DNA from: Dehalococcoidia bacterium UBA6495
GTDB lineage: Bacteria > Chloroflexota > Dehalococcoidia > Lucifugimonadales > UBA826
DNA length: 53,321 nt
NCBI GenBank assembly: GCA_002435305.1
Contig: DJMH01000055.1
Span: forward strand, 1-53,321
Reading direction: 5' to 3'
Positions 8,654-18,120 of this stretch are shown here, piece after piece; the stretch's first letter is position 1; every line of letters begins with the position of its first letter. The position numbers and the translations under genes were made by a program. The notes beneath the pieces were generated by a model. It ran no database searches, had not been told where the DNA came from, and was given only the letters and a program-made list of their open reading frames with translations.

Positions 8654-9958
8654 TTGATAAAGAAGATTTTGGAAAGCCGGTTCTTAGCCGCCCTCCAATA
8701 CAGAGATTATAGGGTGTTATGGACTGGCAACATGAGTGCAAGCGCTGCCGCCTGGGCCCTTATAGTCGCCCGTGGCTGGATTGTATGGGAAATGTCGGGA
8801 TCATCCCTCTTTGTGGGACTTGTAACTTTTCTTGCAATGATACCTAGGGTTGTGATTCCACCATTCACTGGGTATCTAGCCGACAAATATGACAGACCGA
8901 AAGTAATGGCTTCCATCTATGCCCTCAACCTCACTCATACATTGATCCTTGCAGGACTAATGGCCTTCAACCAGATGGAAATGTGGCACCTTATGATCCT
9001 TGCTTTTGTGAATGGCTCGGCCAGATCAGCACAAATGCCAGTAGGGCAAGCACTAGTCCCTAACCTAGTGCCAAAAGAAAAATTACTTAATGCCATTGCC
9101 TTGAACCAAGCTACTATGCACGGCTCAAGGCTTTTAGGACCATTGACAATACTCCCGCTTTTGGCGAGCACACGAATAGAATGGGCCTTCTTAACCTGTT
9201 CATTCTTTTACCTTATCAGCCTTATTCAGGCTTTGAGGATAAAAACTAGCAGCACCGGTTCAATGGATAGTAAAAAAGGATTCTTTTCAAATTTCACGCA
9301 AGGCGTACCTTATGTTTACAAACATCCTCTATTGAAATTAATCGTCATGATGGCATTTTTTCATTGCGGTTTTACGATGTCATTCGAGGCTGTGTTACCC
9401 GTATTATCGGTCGAGAGATTTAATGCAACGAGTGGAGGAGATTTTAGTCTCATGATGATGTCCATAGGAGGAGGAGCATTAATAAGTTTGATATGGCTGT
9501 CGGGAGTGACTAATGAGACAACGAAGGGTAAATTATTTCTTAACCTAGGGGTAATAAGTGGGCTTGCACCAATTCTTTTAGCATTTTCCCCAAATATATA
9601 CTTTGCCATTGGAAGCGCGGCTCTAATGGGAGCATCACAAGCGGGGTATATGACCCTTACCCATACCATGATTCAATTGGCAACTGACGACTCAGTTAGA
9701 GGGCGGGTGGGAGCAGTCTATTCAGTCCACATAGGTGGGATAATGGCTTCAATGAATTTAGCCAACGGCGCTATGTCCGATCTATCTTTCCTACGACTCG
9801 ATTTAATTGTTGGATCAAGAGTTCTTCTTCCGGCGGACACTATGTTAACCATAGGCGGGATTCTATTTATAGCTTGTGTTTTCATAAGTTGGTTCATACT
9901 ATCTTTGAGAAAAATTTACCGGACAGGAATTCCCCAGACTACATTGAGCCAAACTTAG
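8654..9958 (+). CDS. MFS transporter, EntS/MFS_3-type exporter
   Basis: The 434-residue integral membrane protein has about 12 predicted helices. It opens with FLAALQYRDYRVLWTGN, the typical start of the MFS_3 (enterobactin exporter-like) group, and carries GYLADKYDRPKVM as motif A. The start is TTG at 8654 with a GTGGA-like site just upstream. Function is probably efflux of an unknown small molecule. It converges with the PfkB-like gene, 19 bp away, with no obvious terminator between them. The 226 bp upstream are AT-rich with a TATAAT-like hexamer near 8610, but no convincing -35 partner was found. Confidence 0.85.
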   Translation: MIKKILESRFLAALQYRDYRVLWTGNMSASAAAWALIVARGWIVWEMSGSSLFVGLVTFLAMIPRVVIPPFTGYLADKYDRPKVMASIYALNLTHTLILAGLMAFNQMEMWHLMILAFVNGSARSAQMPVGQALVPNLVPKEKLLNAIALNQATMHGSRLLGPLTILPLLASTRIEWAFLTCSFFYLISLIQALRIKTSSTGSMDSKKGFFSNFTQGVPYVYKHPLLKLIVMMAFFHCGFTMSFEAVLPVLSVERFNATSGGDFSLMMMSIGGGALISLIWLSGVTNETTKGKLFLNLGVISGLAPILLAFSPNIYFAIGSAALMGASQAGYMTLTHTMIQLATDDSVRGRVGAVYSVHIGGIMASMNLANGAMSDLSFLRLDLIVGSRVLLPADTMLTIGGILFIACVFISWFILSLRKIYRTGIPQTTLSQT

Positions 9959-9977
9959 CATTTTGATAAACCCAGGG

Positions 9978-10946
9978 TCAGGATCTAACTGTTTCAAGCC
10001 CTTGCGAAACCTCAATAATACGTTCCACAGGTAAGGCGGAGGGAGAGATTTCTTGGCACTGCAGTGAGGCGGCTGACACAGCAAACCTGCAAGAGGTCTC
10101 AGAATCCCACCCCTTACTGTATCCATATAAAAATCCCGAAGATAACACGGCCCCTGCTCCATTAGCATCTACTAAATCAATGGGAGGGGCTTTCACCGCA
10201 AAAGATTCTGAATTGGTCACCCACATACATCCTTCTTCTGAGCCGCTAAAAATAACCCCTTCTACCCCCTCTTTTAGTAATTGGCGACAAGTCTCATCCC
10301 GTCGATGTCTATTATTAGTTTGGTTTGGGGTGCATTGAACCCAAGTCGCCAATCGGACCAATTCTTTGATGGATTCAAAGTTTTCATACTGGTCTTCTAT
10401 ATTGATAAGTAGTGGAATGTTTTGATGTAACGCTTCTTTAATCGCTGGTAAGTTATGGGGATAGTCATACCAGTCGGCATAGACACATTTGGCCGCCTCA
10501 ATGATAGAGGTGTCTGCAACCTCCATAGTAGACAGCAGATCTTCCCTCCTGTCCCAAATGTATGTCCGACCACCGATAGAATCTGAAATAACGATTTCGT
10601 ATGGGGTGGTAAGATTTTCGTCCTTGAGGAATTGCCCGATAACGCCAAGGGACTCCAATTCGTCAATAACATTCTGCCCAGAAATATCATTTCCCAATTT
10701 ATTGCATACCAAACCGCTAATCAAACCCCATTTTTTAATACAGCACGCGACTATAGCAGCGTCGTCAGATATAAAATCGGCTCTCGTTTTCCACGATCTT
10801 CCAGTGTTCCAATCTGGCATTTGGTCAACCACATACACCTCGGCGGGAGTTAACATGCCGATACAAGCAACATCGATAGATCCTTTTAAATCGGTAATAA
10901 TGCTGGTTTTTCCACCTTGCATGCGCATTTTTGGTCCATAACCCAT
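9978..10946 (-). CDS. PfkB/ribokinase-family protein lacking the catalytic Asp
   Basis: The 322-residue protein has the ribokinase fold pattern: LISGLVCNKLGNDISGQ in the position of the VGxVGDDxxG segment, and a C-terminal DANGAGAVLSSGF where active enzymes have D-T-x-G-A-G-D. The final Asp, the catalytic base that deprotonates the sugar hydroxyl, is Ala (GCC) here, so kinase activity is doubtful. The N-terminal GGxGxN sugar-binding motif is also not recognisable. It may be a pseudo-kinase, a binding protein, or an enzyme using another base. The N-terminus is ambiguous: a near-perfect 15-nt direct repeat overlaps the start and supplies several in-frame ATGs (10946, 10928, 10922). Confidence 0.75.
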   Translation of the reverse strand: MGYGPKMRMQGGKTSIITDLKGSIDVACIGMLTPAEVYVVDQMPDWNTGRSWKTRADFISDDAAIVACCIKKWGLISGLVCNKLGNDISGQNVIDELESLGVIGQFLKDENLTTPYEIVISDSIGGRTYIWDRREDLLSTMEVADTSIIEAAKCVYADWYDYPHNLPAIKEALHQNIPLLINIEDQYENFESIKELVRLATWVQCTPNQTNNRHRRDETCRQLLKEGVEGVIFSGSEEGCMWVTNSESFAVKAPPIDLVDANGAGAVLSSGFLYGYSKGWDSETSCRFAVSAASLQCQEISPSALPVERIIEVSQGLETVRS

Positions 10947-11074
10947 TTTGGTCCATAATCCGTAGTTTTAAGTAGCGAAGATTAGCACGATAATTGGATG
11001 GACTACAATGCATTCTCATCAGATAATAATATTTACCATGACCCAAACAATTATTCGAAAGAATATTTGACAAC

Positions 11075-12208
11075 ATGATAGCTATAATATTTTTATCAGT
11101 CTTCGCCGGAATTATAGGAACCTTTGTCTTTGTTGTCGTTTACTATGCTATTGAAACTAGACGCCAGGGTTTCAAAATATTTTGGCACAATATTGAGTAC
11201 TTTTCCTCCGTAATATCCATCGATGAAAACTCCATATCATTTCGTCCCCACGGTAGAGATATCATTGATGGGTTGTTACCCAATATAGGATTTACCAGTC
11301 GCGATGCTTCATTAGTTTTAGGAGGATCGCCCTCCACAAAAGATGGCGTCATAACAAGGCAAATAATTTCTATAAATGGCTACTTAGAAAAAGGATCCAG
11401 GATAAGAAGTAGTCTGTTTGTATATGAAAATAACCCCAAGGCTGATCTTGGCCTTGAGTATACTGATGTATCTTTCGAATCAGAGCTTGGAACACTTACT
11501 GGGTGGCACATTCCCGAAAATAGTGAGAATTGGGTCATCGGGGTCCACGGCCATAGATCTTATAGAACAGAATCTATGCGCTTTGTACCAACTTTTCGAA
11601 AATTTGGTCTGAATGTTCTTTTATCTGACTACAGAAATGATCAAAATGCCCCGACCGATAAAGGTGGCTACCATATGTTTGGTTTGACTGAATGGCGAGA
11701 TTTGGAAAGCGCCGTTAAATTCTGCCAAAACAACGGTGCTCAGAAAATATTCTTGATCGGGCATAGTATGGGAGGGGCGATAGTAATCAAATACTTGTTG
11801 GAATCGTCAACAAAATCAGTAATAACCGGAGTGATATTGGAATCTCCTGCCTTGGATCTCAACAAAATTATTGAAATGAAGGCTTCAGGTATACCACTGC
11901 TACCACGAGGGGCTGAATATCCTATTAAAAAATTAGTCTCACGAATGGTTAATTTTAATTGGAAGGACCTTAATTATTTGGTGAGAAGTGATGAGCTAAC
12001 GACTCCTATTCTGTTGATTCATAGCGAATCTGACCAGACAGTGCCCGTATTTATCAGCGATCAATTAGCAAGAAGCAGGCCTGACATAGTTACCTATCTC
12101 CGTCTCAGAGGAGCTCAACATGCTGCAGCCTGGAACACTGACAGGGAAATCGTAGAATCCCATATGGAGACATTTCTATCAGGTAAAACAAATTTCACGA
12201 ATGATTAA
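11075..12208 (+). CDS. Membrane-anchored alpha/beta hydrolase
   Basis: The 377-residue protein has one N-terminal membrane helix (about residues 3-25), a linker domain, then an alpha/beta-hydrolase domain. GVHGHRSYRTES supplies the oxyanion region, GHSMGG holds the nucleophile Ser, HSESDQTVP holds the acid Asp, and AQHAAAW holds the catalytic His near the end. The fold resembles the BAAT/YqkD-like serine aminopeptidase or esterase group, probably facing outward. Substrate unknown. It is transcribed divergently from the PfkB-like gene across 128 bp. Confidence 0.82.
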   Translation: MIAIIFLSVFAGIIGTFVFVVVYYAIETRRQGFKIFWHNIEYFSSVISIDENSISFRPHGRDIIDGLLPNIGFTSRDASLVLGGSPSTKDGVITRQIISINGYLEKGSRIRSSLFVYENNPKADLGLEYTDVSFESELGTLTGWHIPENSENWVIGVHGHRSYRTESMRFVPTFRKFGLNVLLSDYRNDQNAPTDKGGYHMFGLTEWRDLESAVKFCQNNGAQKIFLIGHSMGGAIVIKYLLESSTKSVITGVILESPALDLNKIIEMKASGIPLLPRGAEYPIKKLVSRMVNFNWKDLNYLVRSDELTTPILLIHSESDQTVPVFISDQLARSRPDIVTYLRLRGAQHAAAWNTDREIVESHMETFLSGKTNFTND

Positions 12209-12409
12209 CAAATCAAGGAATCATGATTTTGAATGCTACTAAAGCCAGGTATACTTTGCACCTAGTCAAAAGCTTGACAGGCAGCTGATATCAACATTTC
12301 AAGAAACTGTTTTCATAAATCAAAAGAATGCATCAAAATCACAGGTTTTTTTAAATGGATCACATAATGTTATATTGCCCGAATCAAACAGTTATGAATT
12401 GAGGTAAAC

Positions 12410-13078
12410 ATGGTTAAGCTGAAAGGTACTGGTATGCTCGCTGTTTGGAGCGAAGTACCCCCAGAACACGAGGAAGAATTCAACGATTGGTATAACCAGG
12501 AGCATATAGCAGAAAGGCTATCGGTCCCAGGGGTTCTAAGTGCGGCCAGGTATGAGGCAGTTAAAAGTGGTCCAAAACATTTGGCTGTATACGAATTGGA
12601 GAATTCTTCAGTTATGCAATCTTCTGAATATGTGAACTTGAAAAATAATCCGACAAATTGGTCAAAACGAATGTCCCCCGATGTGATAGGAACGATATAC
12701 ATGCGGAATGTATACGAATTGATATTTCCGACAACCCTAACTGATGAAATAACCAATAGCCCCATGGCTCCTGCCCTACAGGTTGGTAGAATGAATATTC
12801 CAACTAACATAGAGAACGAATGGAATGACTGGTATAACCAGATTTATGTCCCTAACTATGAAACTGTTACTGGAGTCATCAGAGGTCGGCGTTATCAGAC
12901 CATGGAAGGTTCGCCTAAATACATGACCTTCTATGAATTAGAATCTGCTATGGCATCTCAAACTGAGGAGTGGCAAAAGCAGCAAACTGCCCACCCCACC
13001 AACGAAAGAATGCGCGAGGAAATGCAACATGAAGCTGACTCCCCTGGCATTTGGATTAAAACATTTGAACTTGAGTAG
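12410..13078 (+). CDS. Tandem dimeric alpha-beta-barrel (EthD-like) protein
   Basis: The 222-residue protein consists of two repeats of about 100 residues, each with the same core: EEFNDWYNQEHI...GVLSAARYEA and NEWNDWYNQIYV...GVIRGRRYQT. The D-W-Y-N element and the following R-Y strand resemble EthD-like dimeric alpha-beta-barrel proteins, which occur in degradation pathways of small organic molecules. A good GAGG site (GAGGTAAAC) precedes the ATG. No catalytic residues can be assigned. It is followed by a permease gene on the same strand after 32 bp, so a shared transcript is possible. Confidence 0.72.
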   Translation: MVKLKGTGMLAVWSEVPPEHEEEFNDWYNQEHIAERLSVPGVLSAARYEAVKSGPKHLAVYELENSSVMQSSEYVNLKNNPTNWSKRMSPDVIGTIYMRNVYELIFPTTLTDEITNSPMAPALQVGRMNIPTNIENEWNDWYNQIYVPNYETVTGVIRGRRYQTMEGSPKYMTFYELESAMASQTEEWQKQQTAHPTNERMREEMQHEADSPGIWIKTFELE

Positions 13079-13110
13079 CAGACCTCTAGCCTTCTCATGC
13101 AAATTCTTAG

Positions 13111-14034
13111 GTGCTAGATAAACCAATGGAATGGATGTGGTACTCCATAGCAAGCGCCTTTACTTTTGCGCTTGTTTCGGTATTGGATAAACTTATAATT
13201 TCCAAGCATGTAAATAATGCGAATGTATTTATAGTCGGAGTCGGAGTATCCCAGATCATACTAGGAATCGTAATTATTCCTGTGTCAGCCTTTTCTGATT
13301 TGACTTTGAATTCTCTATTGATTTCGATTTTTTCCGGCATTTTTTCCGGCATTTATTTAGTTGTCATGTTCCAAATTATGGAATCGCAAGACGTTTCACG
13401 CGTTATACCGGTTGTATCTACCTATCCGGTTTTTGTGGCAATTCTAGCTTTCTTTATACTTGGCGAAGACGTCACAAGATATTCCTTGGCCTGCATACTT
13501 GTTACAGTATTCGGTGCAGCGTTGGCATCTCTTTCACCATCAACAGGCAGAAGCCTCATAAATAAAAGCAGCGTTGTAGCTCTGATGCTCCTATTCTTCG
13601 CAAGTATTTGTTTTGGGTTAAGTCAGTTCTTAGCCAAAATCATTTCAGAAGATTTGGATATGTGGACTCAATTCATGATCCGCGGAGTTTCCGGTGGAAT
13701 TACATGTTTTTCCTTAATACTTCTTCCGGGAGTATTCCAAGGTGTTAGAGCCATGGTCTACAAACCCAAGTCGTTGCTTTTAATAGGATTTACAGAAGGA
13801 TTCTTGGTCTTTTTCGCTTTACTGTTTTTCTTCCTTGCAATTTATGCAGGCAAAATTTATATGGTGTCCACGGTCATGGCCAGCAGACCCATTTTCGTAA
13901 TTGGGATAAGTTTAATTCTAAGCCTTCCGTTCCTAAAGCTACTTAATGAACCTCTAAAAGGAACTGTTTTAGCCACAAGGGCAACCGGCACTTTTCTGAC
14001 GGTTTTAGGAGTTGTAGGGGTTTCCCTGTTTTAA
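13111..14034 (+). CDS. EamA/DMT-family transporter
   Basis: The 307-residue protein has about ten hydrophobic helices in two EamA-type halves (first half to about residue 145, second to the end). The frame starts at a GTG at 13111; the ATG at 13126 (MEWMWYSIASAF) is an alternative, with AGGTG twelve bases upstream. The family exports or imports metabolites across the cytoplasmic membrane. The gene directly follows the alpha-beta-barrel protein, so it may move that pathway's substrate. Substrate not determinable. Confidence 0.82.
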   Translation: MLDKPMEWMWYSIASAFTFALVSVLDKLIISKHVNNANVFIVGVGVSQIILGIVIIPVSAFSDLTLNSLLISIFSGIFSGIYLVVMFQIMESQDVSRVIPVVSTYPVFVAILAFFILGEDVTRYSLACILVTVFGAALASLSPSTGRSLINKSSVVALMLLFFASICFGLSQFLAKIISEDLDMWTQFMIRGVSGGITCFSLILLPGVFQGVRAMVYKPKSLLLIGFTEGFLVFFALLFFFLAIYAGKIYMVSTVMASRPIFVIGISLILSLPFLKLLNEPLKGTVLATRATGTFLTVLGVVGVSLF

Positions 14035-14078
14035 ACATAGCCTATCCACACACACTTCATAAAATCAGTAAAATCCAA

Positions 14079-14270
14079 ATGATGATTAACGACAAAACAC
14101 AGACTGGGATTCTTAGAAATATTATCTTTGGGACAATGGCTCGTGCTACCGATGACATTATTACTGGCGTTGCTACTGAAAAGTTATCCACTGGTCTTGC
14201 ATCAGGTATTAGTCTTAACATAGCTTACTCTGTTGGTTTTCGTATTAAGCATAGAAGAGAAACAAAGTGA
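14079..14270 (+). CDS. Small hypothetical protein (63 aa)
   Basis: A short frame starting ATG-ATG at 14079 encodes a basic 63-residue peptide with a moderately hydrophobic middle (GLASGISLNIAYSVGF) and a basic tail (IKHRRETK). No family is recognised and there is no clear ribosome site upstream. An imperfect hairpin (about 14254-14280) overlaps the end. It fills most of the 271-bp space between two real genes and may be real, but could be chance. Confidence 0.35.
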   Translation: MMINDKTQTGILRNIIFGTMARATDDIITGVATEKLSTGLASGISLNIAYSVGFRIKHRRETK

Positions 14271-14305
14271 TTTTGTCTCTCCTCTTACTTACACGGGAAG
14301 CTTAA

Positions 14306-15463
14306 TTAAACTAGGGCATTTTCTCCTGTTATGTGACGTCCAATTATCAAGGTATGTACATCTCTGGTACCCTCGTAAGTATCGACAGTCTCTAAATTTA
14401 GCATGTGCCTAATGACCCCATAATCCAATGTGATCCCGCTGCCGCCAAGCACCTCCCTGGCGCTCCTAGCGGCTTTAAGAGCTGCACGAACATTTTCTCT
14501 TTTCGCCACGGACACGTGATTGTAGTCCATAGTTCCAGCATCTTTCATTTCACCCAACCTCCATGCTAACAATAAACCTTTGGTATGATCTGTGACCATA
14601 TCGACCAATTTGTCTTGAACAAGTTGTCGTGATGCTATTGGCTTACCAAAGGTACTTCTTGTCTTTGCAAATTTGAGGGCGTCTTCATAAACGCTTTCGA
14701 GAGCACCGAGGGCTCCCCAAGCTATTCCGTAACGGGCCTGAGTCAAACAAGATAAAGGAGCAGACAAACCATTCGATTCGGGCAATATGGCACTAGCTGG
14801 TACTCTGGCATCTTCGAGTACCAATTCACTCGTCACTGATGCTCTCATACTCATCTTATGTTCAATCTTATTCGCCGTAAAACCCGGGACATCAGTAGGC
14901 ACTAAAAAACCCCTTACAGTATCTGATTCGTCCTTCGCCCAAACTAGAGCTACATCAGCAATATTGCCATTGGTTATCCACATTTTTGTACCGTTTAGTA
15001 TGTAGGACTCCCCGTCCTTCCTGGCGTTTGTCTTCATGGCTCCTGGATCGGAACCACCGTCGTGTTCCGTAAGTCCGAAGCATCCAATAAGATTGCCCTT
15101 AGCCATTTCAGGCAGATATTTTTTCTTTTGTTCCTCCGAACCATATCTGTATATCGGGTACATTACTAAGGCACTCTGCACACTGGCAAAACTCCGCAAC
15201 CCTGAATCTATACGCTCTAGTTCATACATTATTAGACCGTAGGATTGATTGTTTACCCCAGGACAGCCATATTCCGATGGTAAATTAGATCCCAAAAATC
15301 CCATTTCGCCAAAGTCAGGGACTAGATGCTTAGGAAATTCACCAGATTCCCACCAACCTTTAATTCCAGGCAATACTTCACTATCCAGGTAGTCTCTAGC
15401 AGCATTTTGAATCTGTCTATCTTCAGTTGAAAGAAGTTCAGTTACATTGTAGTAATCTAGCAT
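14306..15463 (-). CDS. gcdH: Glutaryl-CoA dehydrogenase-like acyl-CoA dehydrogenase
   Basis: The 385-residue protein matches the glutaryl-CoA dehydrogenase subgroup: LRSFASVQSALVMYPI, the FAD-contacting GCFGLTEHDGGSDP, KMWITNGNIADV, and the C-terminal TYEGTRDVHTLIIGRHITG with catalytic Glu364. These enzymes oxidise and decarboxylate glutaryl-CoA to crotonyl-CoA with FAD, passing electrons to ETF, late in lysine and tryptophan breakdown. The gene stands alone on the minus strand with no ETF or CoA-transferase genes beside it, so its physiological substrate is inferred from motifs only. Confidence 0.85.
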   Translation of the reverse strand: MLDYYNVTELLSTEDRQIQNAARDYLDSEVLPGIKGWWESGEFPKHLVPDFGEMGFLGSNLPSEYGCPGVNNQSYGLIMYELERIDSGLRSFASVQSALVMYPIYRYGSEEQKKKYLPEMAKGNLIGCFGLTEHDGGSDPGAMKTNARKDGESYILNGTKMWITNGNIADVALVWAKDESDTVRGFLVPTDVPGFTANKIEHKMSMRASVTSELVLEDARVPASAILPESNGLSAPLSCLTQARYGIAWGALGALESVYEDALKFAKTRSTFGKPIASRQLVQDKLVDMVTDHTKGLLLAWRLGEMKDAGTMDYNHVSVAKRENVRAALKAARSAREVLGGSGITLDYGVIRHMLNLETVDTYEGTRDVHTLIIGRHITGENALV

Positions 15464-15570
15464 TTGGAATCCTTAGTTGCTTCCTGATATTACGGGGCAG
15501 GGTAGATATAAAAATTCAGTAAATATAGTATGTCGCTGTACCAAATTATTTTCCACCCTAATTTATAATT

Positions 15571-17289
15571 TTGTCGAAGAATTCAGAATTGAATAAACTC
15601 CCTCTACCTGATCGAAAAATAATTAGAGCCTGGTGTATGTATGACTGGGCGAATTCAGGCTACGCCACAAGTGGTTTGGCTGCCTTTTTCCCAGTATATT
15701 ACGTGCTATTGTTTAAAGATTCTCTAGGTGAAGAGGCTACTCTATGGGGAATAAATTTCACCGGAAGCTCCTCATGGAGCATGGGGTTAGCCATTTCTAC
15801 CCTAGTGGTGGCCCTTTCGAGTCCCTTATTAGGAGTAATTGCTGACAGGATACCAATCAAAAAGACGCTGCTATGGGCCTACACCATAGCAGGCTGCCTT
15901 TTTGCAGTACTTGGATTTTTTTCGGCATACACATCACATCCTTGGGCATGGCTTTTGGGTACTTTCATTTTGGGTAATATTGGTTTCGCCGGCGGATTGG
16001 TAATTTACAATTCATTCCTACCCCATATAGCTCCGAGACACTTATTAGATGACGTTAGCAGTCGAGGGTATGCCTATGGCTATGTTGGTGGTGGATTGCT
16101 CCTATTACTTCATGTCATTGTTCTAGTATTGACATCGCAAAGCGATCACACTGATTTGATTCTAAGGCTATGTATTGCCTCAGTGGGACTATGGTGGTTT
16201 GCATGGTCTCTTTGGGCTTTGAAAACAATACCTGAACCTGAAATATTTAATAAAATTGAGGGCCTGACCATATCTGGAGCCCCAAAAGTTGCTCTTTCGG
16301 AGTTAAGAAAAACTTTCAAAGAACTAATACGATTCAGAGTCATACTCATTTATCTGGCAGCATATCTGCTTTTCAACGATGGCATTCAAACGGTGATGGG
16401 AATTGCTACTGCTTTCGCAACCGACGCATTAAAGATTGACCAAATGTTCATCATATTGTCTCTATTAATAATTCAGTTTGTTGCCGCTCCCTCTGCAATG
16501 GCTTTTAGTAAGCTTGCATCAATATGGAATACAAAAAAATCCCTATATATAGCCTTGGCTGGCTGGATAGTCATAGTTTTATTTGGAGTGGCGATTATTC
16601 CGCTTGAGCCAAACAAACATTCCGATTTCGATTATCAACTCACATATAACGAGGCAAAATCCGAATATTTGCTCGAACAAATGCCAGAATTGTCTAACAG
16701 CAAAATGGATACAGCTTGGGGGATTGAAATTGGAGAGTTAGAACTGGGACAGTCACTTTCTTCCACAGCGGCAAAAAAATTGGGGGAAAAGATTCTTACT
16801 TCTGATAATTCTCAATACAGCATCTCTATTTCGGGTGGTAGCCTAAATGAAACTACTATCGTTGGACTGTACCACAGATCCAAACTGGGGAAGGGTGCCT
16901 TAGACTGGTGGCCCGATTTAATACGAAATTCTCTTTGGATTCCATTGGGATTAACAGCAGAACTTCAATGGATCATACTTGGCATTTCAGTCGGGCTTGT
17001 GATGGGTGGAAGCCAGGCTCTTGCAAGAAGTTTGTTTGCTCAAATTACCCCTGAAACTCGTAGTGGTGAATTTTTCTCGTTTTTCGGATTTATGAGCCGG
17101 GCATCTTCAGTCTTTGGGCCGATGCTATACGTAGTAGTCACCGCAATGTTTGACACGAGAATGGCAGTCGCCTCAATTTTATCCATAATAATTGCGGGGA
17201 CGGGTATTCTGAGGTGGGTAGATGTGGAGAAGGGTGTGATAGTGGCACAGGAAGAAGATCAAAAGCAGCGCACTAGTTCGTCAGTTTAA
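15571..17289 (+). CDS. UMF1/Atg22-like MFS transporter with a large extracytoplasmic loop
   Basis: The 572-residue protein begins with RAWCMYDWANSGYAT, the hallmark of the UMF1 (vacuolar Atg22-like) MFS group, and has about 12 helices. Between residues of about 345 and 455 there is a hydrophilic insertion of roughly 100 residues (16606 to about 16920), rich in Glu, Lys and Ser, not found in typical bacterial members of about 420-450 residues. The start is TTG at 15571. Family members are putative amino acid or solute carriers. It converges on the GDPD gene and overlaps it by 4 bp. Confidence 0.82.
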   Translation: MSKNSELNKLPLPDRKIIRAWCMYDWANSGYATSGLAAFFPVYYVLLFKDSLGEEATLWGINFTGSSSWSMGLAISTLVVALSSPLLGVIADRIPIKKTLLWAYTIAGCLFAVLGFFSAYTSHPWAWLLGTFILGNIGFAGGLVIYNSFLPHIAPRHLLDDVSSRGYAYGYVGGGLLLLLHVIVLVLTSQSDHTDLILRLCIASVGLWWFAWSLWALKTIPEPEIFNKIEGLTISGAPKVALSELRKTFKELIRFRVILIYLAAYLLFNDGIQTVMGIATAFATDALKIDQMFIILSLLIIQFVAAPSAMAFSKLASIWNTKKSLYIALAGWIVIVLFGVAIIPLEPNKHSDFDYQLTYNEAKSEYLLEQMPELSNSKMDTAWGIEIGELELGQSLSSTAAKKLGEKILTSDNSQYSISISGGSLNETTIVGLYHRSKLGKGALDWWPDLIRNSLWIPLGLTAELQWIILGISVGLVMGGSQALARSLFAQITPETRSGEFFSFFGFMSRASSVFGPMLYVVVTAMFDTRMAVASILSIIIAGTGILRWVDVEKGVIVAQEEDQKQRTSSSV

Positions 17290-18050
17290 ATTTTGCCTTG
17301 AAAATATTTCTTTGCGTCTAAAGGCCAGTCCACAGTAACCCCTAGCACTTCGTAATCAGAAATAAGGGCCAAATCTTCCACTGAAGCAGCCCCCCACACG
17401 CCTATATGCAAAGAATTAGATTTGGCCAACTCCGTCAATTCTGATGACAAAAAATTTATGTTAGGAAACAATCCCTTTATCTGATTATCAACACAAAAAT
17501 CTATGTCTTCTTTGGTGGGTTGAATTACCAATAAACCATGGCCCACGTTTGGCATGTACTGCGCTGACAAACTAATCTGGGTACGACTAAACGAAATTAT
17601 TGAAACACCTGGAATATCAATTTGTTCACTTAAAACCTCAGGAATTAAATCGTAAATACCCAACAAATCTTTGAGTTTAATAACCAATTGTTCTTCTAAA
17701 GATTTTATCTCAATGAAAACATGTGCCTTGCTTGCATATAGTGATAGAAATTTCTCCAGACTTGGGACAATTTCACCAGTGTAAGAAATCTCATCTGTGC
17801 TTCTAAACCAAGAGCCGGCATCAAGGCGGCTGATCTGCTCAAAAGACATGGATTTCAAAAACCCTGTCCCATCTGTCGTCCTATCTACTTTTTCATCATG
17901 CATAACTACTAAGACCCCATCCGCCGAGAGATGTACGTCAAGTTCTAACAAATCAAACCCATTCTCGATGGCATGATCAAAGCTGCTAATGGTATTTTCA
18001 GGTCTTTCTGCTGAAAATCCTCGATGGGCGATAATCAAAGGATGAACCAA
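17286..18050 (-). CDS. Glycerophosphodiester phosphodiesterase
   Basis: The 254-residue protein has the GDPD core: HRGFSAERPENT (first catalytic His plus Arg and Glu), LELDVHLSADGVLVVMHD (metal-binding Glu and Asp, then the second catalytic His), and IEIKS with a later metal Glu. It hydrolyses glycerophosphodiesters to glycerol 3-phosphate and an alcohol, recycling phospholipid head groups. There is no signal peptide, so it is probably cytoplasmic. The start is TTG at 18050, with GAGGAG five bases upstream. Confidence 0.88.
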   Translation of the reverse strand: MVHPLIIAHRGFSAERPENTISSFDHAIENGFDLLELDVHLSADGVLVVMHDEKVDRTTDGTGFLKSMSFEQISRLDAGSWFRSTDEISYTGEIVPSLEKFLSLYASKAHVFIEIKSLEEQLVIKLKDLLGIYDLIPEVLSEQIDIPGVSIISFSRTQISLSAQYMPNVGHGLLVIQPTKEDIDFCVDNQIKGLFPNINFLSSELTELAKSNSLHIGVWGAASVEDLALISDYEVLGVTVDWPLDAKKYFQGKI

Positions 18051-18089
18051 GGTGTCTCCTCGTTATTTCTATTAATTAAGTTCAGAACA

Positions 18090-18095
18090 TATAAT
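18090..18095 (+). promoter_or_regulatory. Candidate -10 box upstream of tRNA-Thr
   Basis: A perfect TATAAT lies 26 bp before the tRNA 5' end, in an AT-rich stretch. The -35 region (TTCTAT at 18067-18072, spacing 17) is weak. It may also read on into typA. Confidence 0.35.
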
Positions 18096-18120
18096 AAAAT
18101 TATATTCACTTCAATGACAT

